A DNA stretch of 64,000 nucleotides from Methylobacterium sp. Leaf465 (GTDB lineage: Bacteria > Pseudomonadota > Alphaproteobacteria > Rhizobiales > Beijerinckiaceae), in contig NZ_LMRA01000003.1 of assembly GCF_001424705.1 (NCBI RefSeq), positions 62,001-126,000 on the forward strand, in the 5' to 3' direction. Position numbers and translations under genes: made by a program. This document shows, piece after piece, positions 1 to 8,645 of this stretch; position 1 is the stretch's first letter, and every line of letters starts with the position of its first letter. A model generated the notes under the pieces. That model worked only from the letters and a program-made list of their open reading frames with translations, made no database searches and was not told where the DNA came from.

Positions 1-2
1 GG

Positions 3-815
3 GGCGGCCCCGGCGAGGGCTACGACTGGCCGCAGAACGAGCACGGCATCCACATCGACCACAAGGGCTTCGTCTGGCTTGCCGGGAACGGCGACACGGA
101 CGGGCAGATCCTGAAATTCACCACCGAGGGCCGGTTCGTCCTGCAGATCGGCAAGCAGGGCCCGCAGACCAACAGCCTCGACACCTCGCGGCTCGGCAAG
201 CCGGCCGCGATGCAGGTCGATCCCGAGACCAACGAGCTCTACGTCGCCGACGGCTACTTCAACCATCGAATCATCGTATTCGATGCCGAGACCGGCGCGT
301 TCAAGCGGATGTGGGGCGCCTACGGCAAGCCGCCCACGGACGAGACCCTGCCGGCCTACGACCCGGTCGCGGCTCCGGCTCAGCAGTTCCGCAATCCCGT
401 CCACTGCGTGCAGATCGCCCGCGACGGCCTGGTCTACGTCTGCGACCGCACCAACGACCGGGTCCAGGTCTTCCGCCGCGACGGCACCTTCGTGAAGGAG
501 TTCTTCGTCGAGGCGAACACCCGCGCCAACGGCTCCGTCTGGGAGCTGGCGCTCTGGCCCGACGCCGAGCAGAGCTACCTCCTGAACGCGGACGGGGCCA
601 ACAACGAGGTCCGGACGCTCAGCCGCGCGACCGGCGAGGTGCTCGGCGCCTTCGGCCGCAACGGCCGGATGGCGGGCGACTTCCACTGGGTCCACAACCT
701 TGCGGTGGACAGCCACGGCAACGTCTTCACCACCGAGGTCGACACCGGCAAGCGCGCCCAGAAGTTCCTGTTCCGGGGTGACCTGATCCTGCGCAAGCGC
801 GCCGCCCTGCCCTGA
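3..815 (+). CDS. NHL-repeat beta-propeller protein, 5' end outside the window
   Basis: About 270 residues of a protein built from repeated blades of the NHL / peptidyl-hydroxyglycine-lyase-like type. Seen: recurring G-x-V-x-V-D/C and RI/V-x-V-F patterns (ELYVADGY..HRIIVFD, LVYVCDRTNDRVQVF, GNVFTTEVDTGKRAQKF), each marking one blade. The frame is open from the first bases and starts GGPGEGYDWPQNEHG, so the N-terminus and any signal peptide are missing. It ends in TGA at 813-815. NHL propellers are often secreted or periplasmic binding or lyase scaffolds; no catalytic role can be assigned from this fragment. The following intergenic stretch carries a dispersed repeat. Confidence 0.85.
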   Translation, partial: GGPGEGYDWPQNEHGIHIDHKGFVWLAGNGDTDGQILKFTTEGRFVLQIGKQGPQTNSLDTSRLGKPAAMQVDPETNELYVADGYFNHRIIVFDAETGAFKRMWGAYGKPPTDETLPAYDPVAAPAQQFRNPVHCVQIARDGLVYVCDRTNDRVQVFRRDGTFVKEFFVEANTRANGSVWELALWPDAEQSYLLNADGANNEVRTLSRATGEVLGAFGRNGRMAGDFHWVHNLAVDSHGNVFTTEVDTGKRAQKFLFRGDLILRKRAALP

Positions 816-835
816 CCCCTCGAACCCGATGCGTT

Positions 836-929
836 CGATCCCTCGGGGTGGCGGATTCCGGCTTCGCTCGAGCGTCGCGCGGGCTTGCCGATCCGGTCTC
901 CGCTCTGATCGAGCAAAGCCCGTATCCGC
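836..929. repeat. Dispersed 94-bp palindromic repeat, copy A
   Basis: Lies in the 297-bp gap between the NHL gene and leuC. It aligns along its full length with 31803-31896, with shared blocks GGCTTCGCTCGAGCG and GGCTTGCCGAT. The ends can fold back on each other (GGCTTCGCTCGA near the left, TCGAGC..AGCCCG near the right), more weakly here than in copy B. The rest of the gap shows no gene. Function unknown; this form is typical of mobile or structural intergenic repeats. Confidence 0.7.
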
Positions 930-1112
930 CCCTGGTTCCGCCGGACCCGGCCGCCACCGTCGCCCGAGGTCGTTCGGCCGGCGGGCTCCGGGTGCGGCGC
1001 CCGGCATCACCCGATGCCGCATCGGCATTGGCTTCGCGGCCCTGGATCGGGTTCAGTCCCGCACCGCGTTTCCCGTTTGAACCCAGTCCCGCCGGAGCCC
1101 GAGAGCCGATCG

Positions 1113-2561
1113 ATGCAGGCCCGCACCCTCTACGACAAGCTGGTGGACGCCCACACCGTGCGCCGTCTGGACGACGCCGAAGGCCCCGGGGCCAGCGTCC
1201 TGCTCTACGTCGACCGCACGGTGCTCAACGAGTACACCAGCCCGCAGGCCTTCAGCGGCCTGCGGGCCGCCGGGCGCCGGGTCTGGCGGCCGGACGCCGC
1301 CCTGGCGGTGGTCGATCACGTCAATCCCACGGCGGCGGAGCGCGTCGCCGCCATGCCCGATTCCGGCGGGGCGCGGCAGGTCGCGTATTTCGACGAGAAC
1401 TGCCGGGATTTCGGGATCGAGCTCCTCGACGTGCTGCACCCGCTCCAGGGCATCGAGCACGTGGTCGCCCCCGAGCAGGGCTTCGTCCTGCCGGGCATGA
1501 TCGTGGCGGCGGGCGACAGCCACACCACCACCTACGGGGCGTTGGGCGCCCTCGGCTTCGGCATCGGCACCTCGGACATCGAGCACTACCTCGCCACCCA
1601 GACCCTGGTGTACCGCCGGATGAAGACCCTGCGGGTCACGGTCTCGGGCACCCTGGCGCCGGGCGTCACCGCCAAGGACGTGGTCATGGCCCTGATCCGC
1701 CGCATCGGCGCCGACGGGGCGACGGGCTACGCCGTCGAGTTCGCCGGCCCCACCGTGGAGGCCCTGTCCGTCGAGGGCCGCATGACGATCTGCAACATGG
1801 CCGTCGAGTGCGGCGCCCGCGGCGTCGTCATGGCCCCCGACCGGACCGTGCTGGACTACCTGGCGGACAAGCCCCGCGCGCCGAAGGGCGTCCTCTGGGA
1901 GGCTGCCGCGGCCCATTGGCCGAGCTTGCGCAGCGACGACGGGGCCGTGTTCGACCGCGAGGTCGCCCTCGACGCCGCCGCGATCGAGCCGATGGTGACC
2001 TGGGGGACCAGCCCGGACCAGGCGGGCCCGGTCAACGGCCGCGTGCCCGATCCGGCGGCCGAGCCCGATCCGGCCCGTCGCCGGGACATGGTCCGGGCAC
2101 TGTCCTACATGGACCTCGTCCCGGGCACGCCCCTTGAGGCCATCCCGATCCAGCGCGCCTTCATCGGCTCCTGCACCAACGCCCGGCTCTCCGACCTGCG
2201 CGAGGCCGCCGCCCTCGTGCGCGGCCGGCGGGTCGCGCACGGCGTCCAGGCCATGGTGGTGCCCGGCTCCTCCAGCGTGCGCCGGGCGGCCGAGGCGGAG
2301 GGGCTCGACCGGGTCTTCCGCGATGCCGGCTTCGAGTGGCGCCAATCCGGCTGCTCGATGTGCCTGGCCATGAACGACGACGTGCTGGCGCCGGGCGAGC
2401 GCTGCGCCTCCAGCACCAACCGCAACTTCGAGGGCCGCCAGGGCGCGGGCGGGCGCACCCACCTGATGAGCCCCGCCATGGTGGCGGCCGCGGCCATTGC
2501 CGGCCACCTCACCGACAGCCGCCGCTTCGCGCCGGAAAACCGCCTCGCGCCGGAGACCTGA
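1113..2561 (+). CDS. leuC: 3-isopropylmalate dehydratase, large subunit
   Basis: Aconitase-fold subunit that, with LeuD, isomerises 2-isopropylmalate to 3-isopropylmalate in leucine synthesis (cytoplasm, 4Fe-4S enzyme). 482 residues, slightly longer than the usual ~470. Seen: substrate/cluster motifs [34 protein letters not shown], and the three cluster cysteines in FIGSCTN and GCSMC. ATG at 1113 (MQARTLYDK) is chosen because it begins the family's conserved N-terminus; the in-frame extension upstream is arginine-rich and unlike LeuC. leuD starts 2 bases after its stop, so the two are an operon. Some substitutions (NPTAAERV after VVDH) make it divergent enough that a related dehydratase role, for example on methylmalate-type substrates, cannot be excluded. 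Confidence 0.9.
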   Translation: MQARTLYDKLVDAHTVRRLDDAEGPGASVLLYVDRTVLNEYTSPQAFSGLRAAGRRVWRPDAALAVVDHVNPTAAERVAAMPDSGGARQVAYFDENCRDFGIELLDVLHPLQGIEHVVAPEQGFVLPGMIVAAGDSHTTTYGALGALGFGIGTSDIEHYLATQTLVYRRMKTLRVTVSGTLAPGVTAKDVVMALIRRIGADGATGYAVEFAGPTVEALSVEGRMTICNMAVECGARGVVMAPDRTVLDYLADKPRAPKGVLWEAAAAHWPSLRSDDGAVFDREVALDAAAIEPMVTWGTSPDQAGPVNGRVPDPAAEPDPARRRDMVRALSYMDLVPGTPLEAIPIQRAFIGSCTNARLSDLREAAALVRGRRVAHGVQAMVVPGSSSVRRAAEAEGLDRVFRDAGFEWRQSGCSMCLAMNDDVLAPGERCASSTNRNFEGRQGAGGRTHLMSPAMVAAAAIAGHLTDSRRFAPENRLAPET

Positions 2562-2563
2562 CC

Positions 2564-3172
2564 ATGCAGCCGTTCACGATCGTCGCGGGCCCGGCCGCCG
2601 GCCTGCCTGCGGCCAACATCGACACCGACGTCATCATGCCCAAGCAGTTCCTCAAGGGGATCGACCGCGCGGGCTTGGGGGCGGCCACCTTCCACGACCT
2701 GCGCTATGCCGGCCCCGGCCAGCCGCGCCCGGACTTCGTCCTCAACCGGCCCGCATGGCAGGGGGCCTGCATCCTGGTGGTCGGCCTGAATTTCGGCTGC
2801 GGCTCGTCGCGCGAGCACGCGGTCTGGGGCCTGCTCCAGGGCGGCATCCGCGCGGTCATCGGCACCAGCTTCGCCGGCATCTTCGCCGACAACGCCGCCA
2901 ATAACGGCCTGCTGCTGATCGAGCTGGCGCCCGGACCCGTCGCGGAACTGTCGGCCCGGGCCGCAGACCCCGCCCGGAACCATATGACGATCGACCTGCC
3001 CGCCCAGACCATCACCACCGCGGACGGCGCGGTGCAGGGCTTCGCCATCCCGGCCCGGCGCAAGGATCACCTCGTCCGGGGCCTCGACGCGATCGGGGCC
3101 ACCCTCGACCACGCGGAGGCGATCCGGGCGTTCCAGGCCCGGCACCTCGCGGCCCAGCCCTGGCTCGCCTGA
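2564..3172 (+). CDS. leuD: 3-isopropylmalate dehydratase, small subunit
   Basis: Swivelling-domain partner of LeuC; closes over the active site of the isopropylmalate isomerase. 202 residues, the usual length. Seen: NIDTDVIMPKQFLKGIDR near the N-terminus and NFGCGSSREHAVWGL, both family signatures. The start is 2 bases past the leuC stop, implying translational coupling. It runs convergently towards ilvE, whose stop lies 24 bases beyond, with little space for a terminator. Confidence 0.93.
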   Translation: MQPFTIVAGPAAGLPAANIDTDVIMPKQFLKGIDRAGLGAATFHDLRYAGPGQPRPDFVLNRPAWQGACILVVGLNFGCGSSREHAVWGLLQGGIRAVIGTSFAGIFADNAANNGLLLIELAPGPVAELSARAADPARNHMTIDLPAQTITTADGAVQGFAIPARRKDHLVRGLDAIGATLDHAEAIRAFQARHLAAQPWLA

Positions 3173-3196
3173 GCCGGGCTCGGGGCTGCCGGCGGC

Positions 3197-4294
3197 TCAG
3201 TACACCCGCGTGACCCACCCGTGGGGATCGGGGGCGTTGCCGCGCTGGATGTCCACGAGGGCCGAGCGCAGGCGCTTCGTCACCGGGCCGGCGACGTTGT
3301 CCGAGACCGAGAATTCCCCGTCCGCGCTGCGCACGGTCCCGACCGGGGTGATGACCGCGGCGGTGCCGCAGGCGAAGACCTCGCGCAGCCGTCCGCTGGC
3401 GGCGTCCGCCTTCCAGTCGTCGATGGAATAGGGCCGTTCGGCGACCGTGATGCCGTCGGCCTTCGCCAGGGTCAGGATCGAGTCGCGGGTGATGCCCGAC
3501 AGGATGGTGTCGCTCAGGGGCGGGGTGACCATCGAGCCGTCGTCGAAGACAAAGAAGATGTTCATGCCGCCGAGTTCCTCGACCCAGCGGCGCTCGACCG
3601 CGTCGAGGAACACCACCTGGGCGCAGCCATGCTCCACCGCTGCCGCCTGGGCGCGCAGGCTGGCCGCGTAATTGCCGCCGCACTTGGCCGCACCGGTGCC
3701 GCCGGGGGCGGCGCGGGTCTGGTCCCGCGAGACCCAGACCGTCACGGTCTCGGAGCCGCCCTTGAAGTAGGCGCCCACCGCCGAGGCGATGACGAGGTAG
3801 AGGTATTCCGAGGACGGCTTGACCCCGAGGAACACCTCGCTGGCGATCATGAAGGGGCGCAGGTACAGGCTGCCGCCCTCGCTCGACGGGATCCAGTCGC
3901 GGTCGGCGCTGACCAGTTGCTTGACGGACTCGACGAAGACGGCGTCGGGCAGCGGCGGCATCGCTAGGCGCTCGGCCGAACGGCGGAAGCGCAGGGCGTT
4001 GGCCTCCGGCCGGAACAGGGCGGCGCCGCCGTCGGCGGTGCGGTAGGCCTTCAGCCCCTCGAAGATCTCCTGGGCGTAGTGCAGCACCGCCGCCGCCGGA
4101 TCGAGGGCGATCGGCGCGCGCGCCTCGACGCGGGCATCGTGCCAGCCCCGCCCCTCGACGTAGCGGATCGTCACCATGTGGTCGGTGAACACCCGCCCGA
4201 AGCCGGGATCGACGAGGAGCTCGGCCCGGCGCTCCGGCGAGACGGGCGAGGCGTGCGGCTGCGTGGTGAAGGAGAGGTTGTCGGGGGCGCTCAT
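3197..4294 (-). CDS. ilvE: Branched-chain amino acid aminotransferase
   Basis: PLP-dependent fold-type IV transaminase that makes or degrades leucine, isoleucine and valine with glutamate/2-oxoglutarate. 365 residues, matching the BCAT2-like bacterial/eukaryotic subgroup rather than the ~309-residue E. coli type. Seen: MITIRYVEGRGWHDA-like N-terminal block, QEIFEGLKAYR, TGAAKCGGNYAAS containing the PLP lysine, and EELGGMNIFFV. The start codon at 4294 gives the expected N-terminal length. It faces leuCD convergently and is divergent from the MarR gene. Together the three genes form a branched-chain amino acid group. Confidence 0.93.
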   Translation of the reverse strand: MSAPDNLSFTTQPHASPVSPERRAELLVDPGFGRVFTDHMVTIRYVEGRGWHDARVEARAPIALDPAAAVLHYAQEIFEGLKAYRTADGGAALFRPEANALRFRRSAERLAMPPLPDAVFVESVKQLVSADRDWIPSSEGGSLYLRPFMIASEVFLGVKPSSEYLYLVIASAVGAYFKGGSETVTVWVSRDQTRAAPGGTGAAKCGGNYAASLRAQAAAVEHGCAQVVFLDAVERRWVEELGGMNIFFVFDDGSMVTPPLSDTILSGITRDSILTLAKADGITVAERPYSIDDWKADAASGRLREVFACGTAAVITPVGTVRSADGEFSVSDNVAGPVTKRLRSALVDIQRGNAPDPHGWVTRVY

Positions 4295-4407
4295 CGTCAG
4301 TCCTTACTTACGTCTCGTCGGATCAATCAAGGGCCGGTGCGGCGCGGGCCGCCGGGCGCATCCGGACGACGAGACGTGGGCTGGTGCCCTGATACGACGA
4401 TGTCCGC

Positions 4408-4437
4408 TTGCGATCAAACGGATTGCATCCTAATAAT
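4408..4437 (+). promoter_or_regulatory. Candidate promoter of the MarR gene
   Basis: The 200-bp divergent gap between ilvE and marR becomes A/T-rich here. TTGCGA (4408-4413) and AATAAT (4432-4437) resemble -35 and -10 boxes with an 18-bp spacer. Matches are 4/6 and 5/6 to the sigma-70-type consensus. The promoter for ilvE should lie in the same gap, but no box is convincing. Confidence 0.4.
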
Positions 4438-4494
4438 ACGCAAACGAAAAGAGAACCGGATCGTCCACCGGTCGGTGTCACAGGAGCCTCACGC

Positions 4495-4983
4495 GTGCCG
4501 CCCCGAAAACCGTCCGCGGATCCGGCGCCGGTCGATGTGCCGCCCGACCGCCGCCTGGACCAGCTCCGCCTCGCCTACACGCACACCCTGCTCCTGACGG
4601 GGCGGCACTGGCGCCGCGCCGCCAACGCCGTGATGGAGGCGCACGGCCTCTCGGACGCCACCGCCGTGCCGCTGATCATGATCGCCCGTCTCGACGGCGC
4701 TCCGCGTCAGAACGCCCTCGCGGAGGCCGTCGGCATCGAGGGCCCGTCGCTGGTCCGTCTCCTCGACCAGCTCTGCGAGGCCGGCCTCGCGCTCCGCCGC
4801 GAGGACCCCACCGACCGCAGGGCCAAGGTGCTCAGCCTGACGCCCGCCGGCATGGCCGTGGTCGCCCGCATGGAGGCCGATCTTGCCCGCCTGCGCGCCG
4901 CGGTCTTCGCCGAGGTCGGCACCGCCGATCTCGAGGCGAGCCTGCGCGTCTTCGCGGCTCTGCAGGCCTCCGCGCCCCGCTGA
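4495..4983 (+). CDS. MarR-family transcriptional regulator
   Basis: 162-residue winged-helix dimeric regulator. Seen: helical N-terminus (LAYTHTLLLTGRHWRRAAN), recognition region IEGPSLVRLLDQLCEAGLALRREDPTDRRAKVLSLTP, where the D-R wing motif DPTDRRAK is the MarR signature. GTG at 4495 is preferred because AGGAG (4482-4486) sits 8 bases upstream; an ATG at 4408 in frame would overlap the candidate promoter. The ligand is unknown. MarR proteins usually repress themselves and neighbours, so the hydrolase/dehydrogenase pair 100 bases downstream is a plausible target. Confidence 0.88.
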   Translation: MPPRKPSADPAPVDVPPDRRLDQLRLAYTHTLLLTGRHWRRAANAVMEAHGLSDATAVPLIMIARLDGAPRQNALAEAVGIEGPSLVRLLDQLCEAGLALRREDPTDRRAKVLSLTPAGMAVVARMEADLARLRAAVFAEVGTADLEASLRVFAALQASAPR

Positions 4984-5086
4984 AGGCCGCGCAACCGGCG
5001 TAGGCGTTCGTTCCGCGCCCGGGCTGCTGCCGAACGCCGCGTCCCCGATGACTTGAACGCGCGACGCCGCGCGCTCTTTCGGGCCT

Positions 5087-6493
5087 ATGTCGATCACATC
5101 ATCCGACCGCCCGGTCTTATATTGTCTTCATTATCTCGGCGGCAGTGCCGGGACTTTCGAGATGGTCGCGCAACACCTCGCGGATGCCGTGACCTGCGTC
5201 GCCCTCGACCTGCCGGGCTTCGGCGCGGACGGTGCCGACGCCGGCCGGGACGTCGCCGCGATGGCGGAGGGCGTGGCCGCCCGGATTCGCGCCGACGCGC
5301 CGGAACGGTGGATGCTGGCCGGCAACAGCATGGGCGCCAAGGTCGCCCTGGCGGTCGCCCGGCAGGCGGAGGACGGCGCGCCCGGCCTCGAAGGCCTGAC
5401 CGGCCTCGTGCTCATGGCGGGTTCGCCACCCTCCCCCGAGCCCATGGGCGAGGACAAGCGCGCCGCCATGATCGCCTGGATCGGCGCCGATTCCGAGACC
5501 CGGCAGCGGGAGGCCGAGGCCTTCGTCGCCGCGAACATCGCCCGGCCCCTCGACCCGGACCGGATGGCGCAGACGGTGGCGGATGTGCTGCGTGCCAGCC
5601 CCGATGCCTGGACGCTCTGGCTCACCGCGGGCAGCCGCGAGGACTGGTGCGCGCGCATCGGCGTGCTGCGCAGCCCGGCGATCCTCCTGGCGGGGGCGGA
5701 GGATGCCGATCTCGGCCCCGCCGCCCAGGCCGCGCTGACGGCGCCGCACCTCGCCCATCATCGTCTCGTGTCTCTCGCAGGGACCGGGCACCTCATCCCC
5801 CTGGAGCGCCCCGAGGCGGTGGCCGAAGCGGTGCGGAGCCTCGCGGCCGGAGCGGTCTCGAACGAAGCCGAGGCGCCCGCGATCCCGGATTCCTACGCGG
5901 CCCTGATCCGGTCCGACCGGGTGAATGCCCGCCTGCGCGCGGCCCTGCTGCAGCGCGCCGAGCCCGACGATCCGGCCTATCAGCCCCGGGCCCTCGATCC
6001 GGTCGGCCTCGCCATCCTGCGGGCCGCCTGCGCCCGGGTGCTTCCGCTGGACGGCGCCGGGACCATCGATTTTGCCGCCCGCATCGACGCGCGGCTGGCG
6101 AGCGGGGCGGGGGATGGCTGGCGCTTCGCCCGGCTTCCGCCCGACCCGGAAGCCTACCGGCGCGCCCTTCGCACCCTGGACGCTGCCGCCCGCGCCGCCC
6201 ACGACGCGCCCTTCGTCGCCCTCGGGGCCGAGGCGCAGGACGCGATGCTCGGAAGCCTGGAATCCGGTGCGGTCTCCGGTGATCTCGATGCGGAGCAGAT
6301 GGGCTTCTGGTTCGAGGACCTGCGCGCGGACGTGGCCCGCACCTATCTCGCCCACCCCGTCGCCCTCGCCCGCATGAACTTCGGCGGCATCGGCGCCGGC
6401 GGCGATACCGCCCCCCTGCCCGGCTTCCACGCGGTCGGCATCGGCCAGCGCGAGGCCTGGGAACCGAACGCCCCCCTGGAGACCGCCCGATGA
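5087..6493 (+). CDS. Alpha/beta hydrolase fused to a gluconate 2-dehydrogenase subunit 3-like domain
   Basis: 468 residues in two parts. Residues 1-260 are an alpha/beta hydrolase: nucleophile elbow GNSMG with Ser81, late acid region AEDADLG and catalytic His in [12 protein letters not shown]. Residues ~270-468 resemble the small (subunit 3) protein of membrane gluconate dehydrogenases, ending [20 protein letters not shown]. Subunit 3 normally is a separate Tat-exported protein; here no signal peptide is seen. The stop overlaps the GMC dehydrogenase start (ATGA), so both are made together. The order suggests that the dehydrogenase forms a lactone or ester-like product and the hydrolase opens it; this is inference. 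The fusion is unusual, and the C-terminal family call is from recalled similarity. Confidence 0.75.
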   Translation: MSITSSDRPVLYCLHYLGGSAGTFEMVAQHLADAVTCVALDLPGFGADGADAGRDVAAMAEGVAARIRADAPERWMLAGNSMGAKVALAVARQAEDGAPGLEGLTGLVLMAGSPPSPEPMGEDKRAAMIAWIGADSETRQREAEAFVAANIARPLDPDRMAQTVADVLRASPDAWTLWLTAGSREDWCARIGVLRSPAILLAGAEDADLGPAAQAALTAPHLAHHRLVSLAGTGHLIPLERPEAVAEAVRSLAAGAVSNEAEAPAIPDSYAALIRSDRVNARLRAALLQRAEPDDPAYQPRALDPVGLAILRAACARVLPLDGAGTIDFAARIDARLASGAGDGWRFARLPPDPEAYRRALRTLDAAARAAHDAPFVALGAEAQDAMLGSLESGAVSGDLDAEQMGFWFEDLRADVARTYLAHPVALARMNFGGIGAGGDTAPLPGFHAVGIGQREAWEPNAPLETAR

Positions 6494-8040
6494 ACCTCGA
6501 TGCGATGCGTCGCTTTGCTACCTCCGAGACCGTCGACGCGGTGGTGATCGGCACCGGCGCCGGCGGCGCGCCCCTGCTGGCGCGCCTCGCTCAGGCCGGC
6601 CTCTCCTGCGTCGCCCTGGAAGCCGGACCCAACTTCGATCCGAAGGGATTCGCCTTCGACGAGACCCTGGCCGACGAGATCTACTGGACCGAGGAGCGGA
6701 TCAGCGGCGGCTCGACGCCCGAGGCCTTCGGCGGCAACAACAGCGGCACCGGTGTCGGCGGTTCCACCTTGCACTGGGGCGCCTTCACGCCCCGGGCCGA
6801 TGCCCGCGACCTGCGCCTCCACACCGAGACCGGCGAGGGCGTCGACTGGCCCCTCGACTACGCCGAGCTGCTGCCCTTCTACGCGCGCGTCGAGGCCTTC
6901 ATCGGCGTGTCCGGCCCGGCCTCGTATCCCTGGGACGACGCACGCACCTACCCGCTCGGCCCCGTCGCCCGCAACGCCCCGGCCCAGGCCATGGCCAGCG
7001 CCTGCGCGGCGCTCGGCGTGCGCTACGCCGATGCGCCGGCGGCCGTGGTCTCGCGCGCCTTCGCGCAGGAGCACGGCCCGACCCGGCCCGGCTGCATCAA
7101 TTGCGGCTACTGCCATCAGGGCTGCCGCACCGGCGCCAAGACCAGCATGGACGTCACCTATCTGCCGCTCGCCGTCCATCACGGCGCCGAGATCCGAGCC
7201 GAGGCCCGGGTCCACGGCATCGAGCGCGCGAAGGACGGCCGGGTGACGGCGGTGATCTATCGCCAGGGCGGCGTCGACCATCGTCAGCCCTGCCGCACCG
7301 TCTTCCTCTGCGCCGGCTCGGTGGAATCCGCGCGTCTCCTGCTGCATCTCGACCTTGCCAACGGCAGCGGCCAGGTCGGGCGCAACTACATGGGCCACGT
7401 CGCCACTCAGGTCTGGGGCACCTTCGAGCCCGAGATGCGCATGAACAAGGGCTACCCGTCCTCGCTCATCACCGAGGACATGATCCGCCCGGCCGATGCG
7501 GACTTCGCCGGCGGCTACCTCGTCCAGAGCCTCGGTGTGGTGCCCCTCACCTTCGCCAATTCCCTGGCGCGGGGCCGCAAGCTCTGGGGGCGGGCGCTGG
7601 CCGACCAACTGGCCCGCTACAACCACATGGCCGGGATCGGCATCAACGGCGAGACCCTGCCCTGCGACGCCAACGTCCTGACGCTGTCCGACGAGGTTGA
7701 CGCTCTGGGCATGCGCAAGGCCGCGATCAGCTTCGGCTACAGCCGGAACGAGGAGCGCCTCAACGCTCACGCGACCCGCTTCCTGAATCAGGTCTGGGAG
7801 GCGGCCGGGGCCACGGATCTCTGGACCCTGGAGCGCGTCGCCCACACCATCGGCACCTGTCGCATGGGCCGCGACGGCGACACGGCGGTGGTCGACCCCG
7901 TCGGCCGCAGCTTCGAGGTCCCGAACCTCTGGATCTGCGACGGCTCGACTTTCCCGAGTTCGCTCGCCGCCAACCCGGCGCTGACGATCATGGCACTGAG
8001 CCTGCGCAGCGCCGAGGCCTTCCTCAAGGCCGGACGCTGA
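6490..8040 (+). CDS. GMC-family FAD dehydrogenase with a four-cysteine cluster
   Basis: 516-residue glucose-methanol-choline oxidoreductase of the gluconate/sugar/alcohol dehydrogenase branch. Seen: FAD-binding GTGAGG (residues 21-26) followed by [12 protein letters not shown]; active-site region [12 protein letters not shown]-terminal FAD motif [23 protein letters not shown]. Residues 202-212 read [12 protein letters not shown], a C-x2-C-x2-C-x3-C arrangement at the place where some FAD-dependent dehydrogenases bind an iron-sulfur cluster. The gene overlaps the upstream fusion by 4 bases; that protein supplies the subunit-3-like partner. No cytochrome subunit follows. The substrate is not predictable. 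Confidence 0.87.
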   Translation: MNLDAMRRFATSETVDAVVIGTGAGGAPLLARLAQAGLSCVALEAGPNFDPKGFAFDETLADEIYWTEERISGGSTPEAFGGNNSGTGVGGSTLHWGAFTPRADARDLRLHTETGEGVDWPLDYAELLPFYARVEAFIGVSGPASYPWDDARTYPLGPVARNAPAQAMASACAALGVRYADAPAAVVSRAFAQEHGPTRPGCINCGYCHQGCRTGAKTSMDVTYLPLAVHHGAEIRAEARVHGIERAKDGRVTAVIYRQGGVDHRQPCRTVFLCAGSVESARLLLHLDLANGSGQVGRNYMGHVATQVWGTFEPEMRMNKGYPSSLITEDMIRPADADFAGGYLVQSLGVVPLTFANSLARGRKLWGRALADQLARYNHMAGIGINGETLPCDANVLTLSDEVDALGMRKAAISFGYSRNEERLNAHATRFLNQVWEAAGATDLWTLERVAHTIGTCRMGRDGDTAVVDPVGRSFEVPNLWICDGSTFPSSLAANPALTIMALSLRSAEAFLKAGR

Positions 8041-8053
8041 GAGTCGACTCGGC

Positions 8054-8332
8054 TCAGGCCACCGCTTGAGCCACAATGTCCGGGTAGCGGCCGATCACCC
8101 TGACATAGGCGATGGCGAAATCCGGTGCGGTCGCACGTGCCTGTTCCCAGTCGCGTAGGGTGCCGACCGGAACCCGAAATCGGCTGGCGAACTCGGACTG
8201 CGACAGACCGAGGCCGGTCCGCGTTCGACGGATGAGCCGCGCGCGCTGGCCTCGGTCCAAGGCCTCGGACGTCGCGTCGAAATCCTGATCGTCCGTTGGA
8301 TCAGTCGGAAGCGCGATAGGCTCGTTCTTCAC
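8054..8332 (-). CDS. XRE-type helix-turn-helix protein, probable antitoxin
   Basis: 92 residues. Residues ~35-75 form a Cro/C1-type HTH (RTGLGLSQSEFASRFRVPVGTLRDWEQAR). The N-terminus is acidic (DPTDDQDFDATSEALD), as expected for a flexible toxin-binding or dimer arm. It overlaps the upstream BrnT-like gene by 32 bases, the usual toxin-first arrangement of BrnT systems. Classical BrnA antitoxins are ribbon-helix-helix proteins; an HTH partner is a known but less common variant. It probably represses the operon through the palindrome upstream of the toxin gene. Confidence 0.8.
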   Translation of the reverse strand: MKNEPIALPTDPTDDQDFDATSEALDRGQRARLIRRTRTGLGLSQSEFASRFRVPVGTLRDWEQARATAPDFAIAYVRVIGRYPDIVAQAVA

Positions 8333-8576
8333 CCGTGTTGCTCCTTCTAACCGAAATGAAGCGGGGCTGACCGGACCGGCGGACGAAAACGCCCGTAAAG
8401 AGCTTATCGCCGACGATCCCGATCACTTTGAATCGTTCCTCTCCATCGATCTCACGGATGGAGGGAACGATCACATGATCGTCGTCCGCGAAAATCCGAT
8501 CCCCGAGTGCGAGCGAGACCCGGTGTTTCTCCAGGTTGGCTGCGTTCTTGACAGGGTCATACCGCTCCCGCGTCAT
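8301..8576 (-). CDS. brnT: BrnT-family type II toxin
   Basis: 91 residues from ATG at 8576. BrnT is a small RelE-fold ribonuclease. Seen: N-terminal YDPVKNAANLEKHRVSLALG (family pattern W/Y-D-P-x-K-x-x-x-N-x-x-K-H-x-V-x-F/L), central EERFKVIG and C-terminal FISVRRSNTGEERAY with conserved R-R. The start MTRERYDP fits the family; a longer in-frame extension to 8639 would run through the promoter/operator and is rejected. The -10 box ends only 8 bases before this ATG, so the mRNA may be nearly leaderless. Confidence 0.83.
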   Translation of the reverse strand: MTRERYDPVKNAANLEKHRVSLALGDRIFADDDHVIVPSIREIDGEERFKVIGIVGDKLFTGVFVRRSGQPRFISVRRSNTGEERAYRASD

Positions 8577-8584
8577 CAGCCGTG

Positions 8585-8614
8585 AACATACGGAATTTCC
8601 GTACGGTCTGTAAA
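8585..8614 (-). promoter_or_regulatory. Promoter with embedded operator palindrome of the toxin-antitoxin operon
   Basis: On the minus strand TTTACA (8614-8609) and TATGTT (8590-8585) are separated by 18 bases. Within and next to the -10 box lies TACGGAA-T-TTCCGTA (8589-8603, written on the plus strand), a perfect 7-bp inverted repeat around one base. A repressor bound here would block RNA polymerase, the standard autoregulation of type II systems. Confidence 0.6.
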
Positions 8615-8645
8615 GTCTCTCAGCGGTATTCGCCTGCACAGCCCC

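Noticed and set aside
1053-2507. 484-codon minus-strand frame over leuC
   Set aside because: Antisense shadow of leuC; composition only, no recognisable protein.
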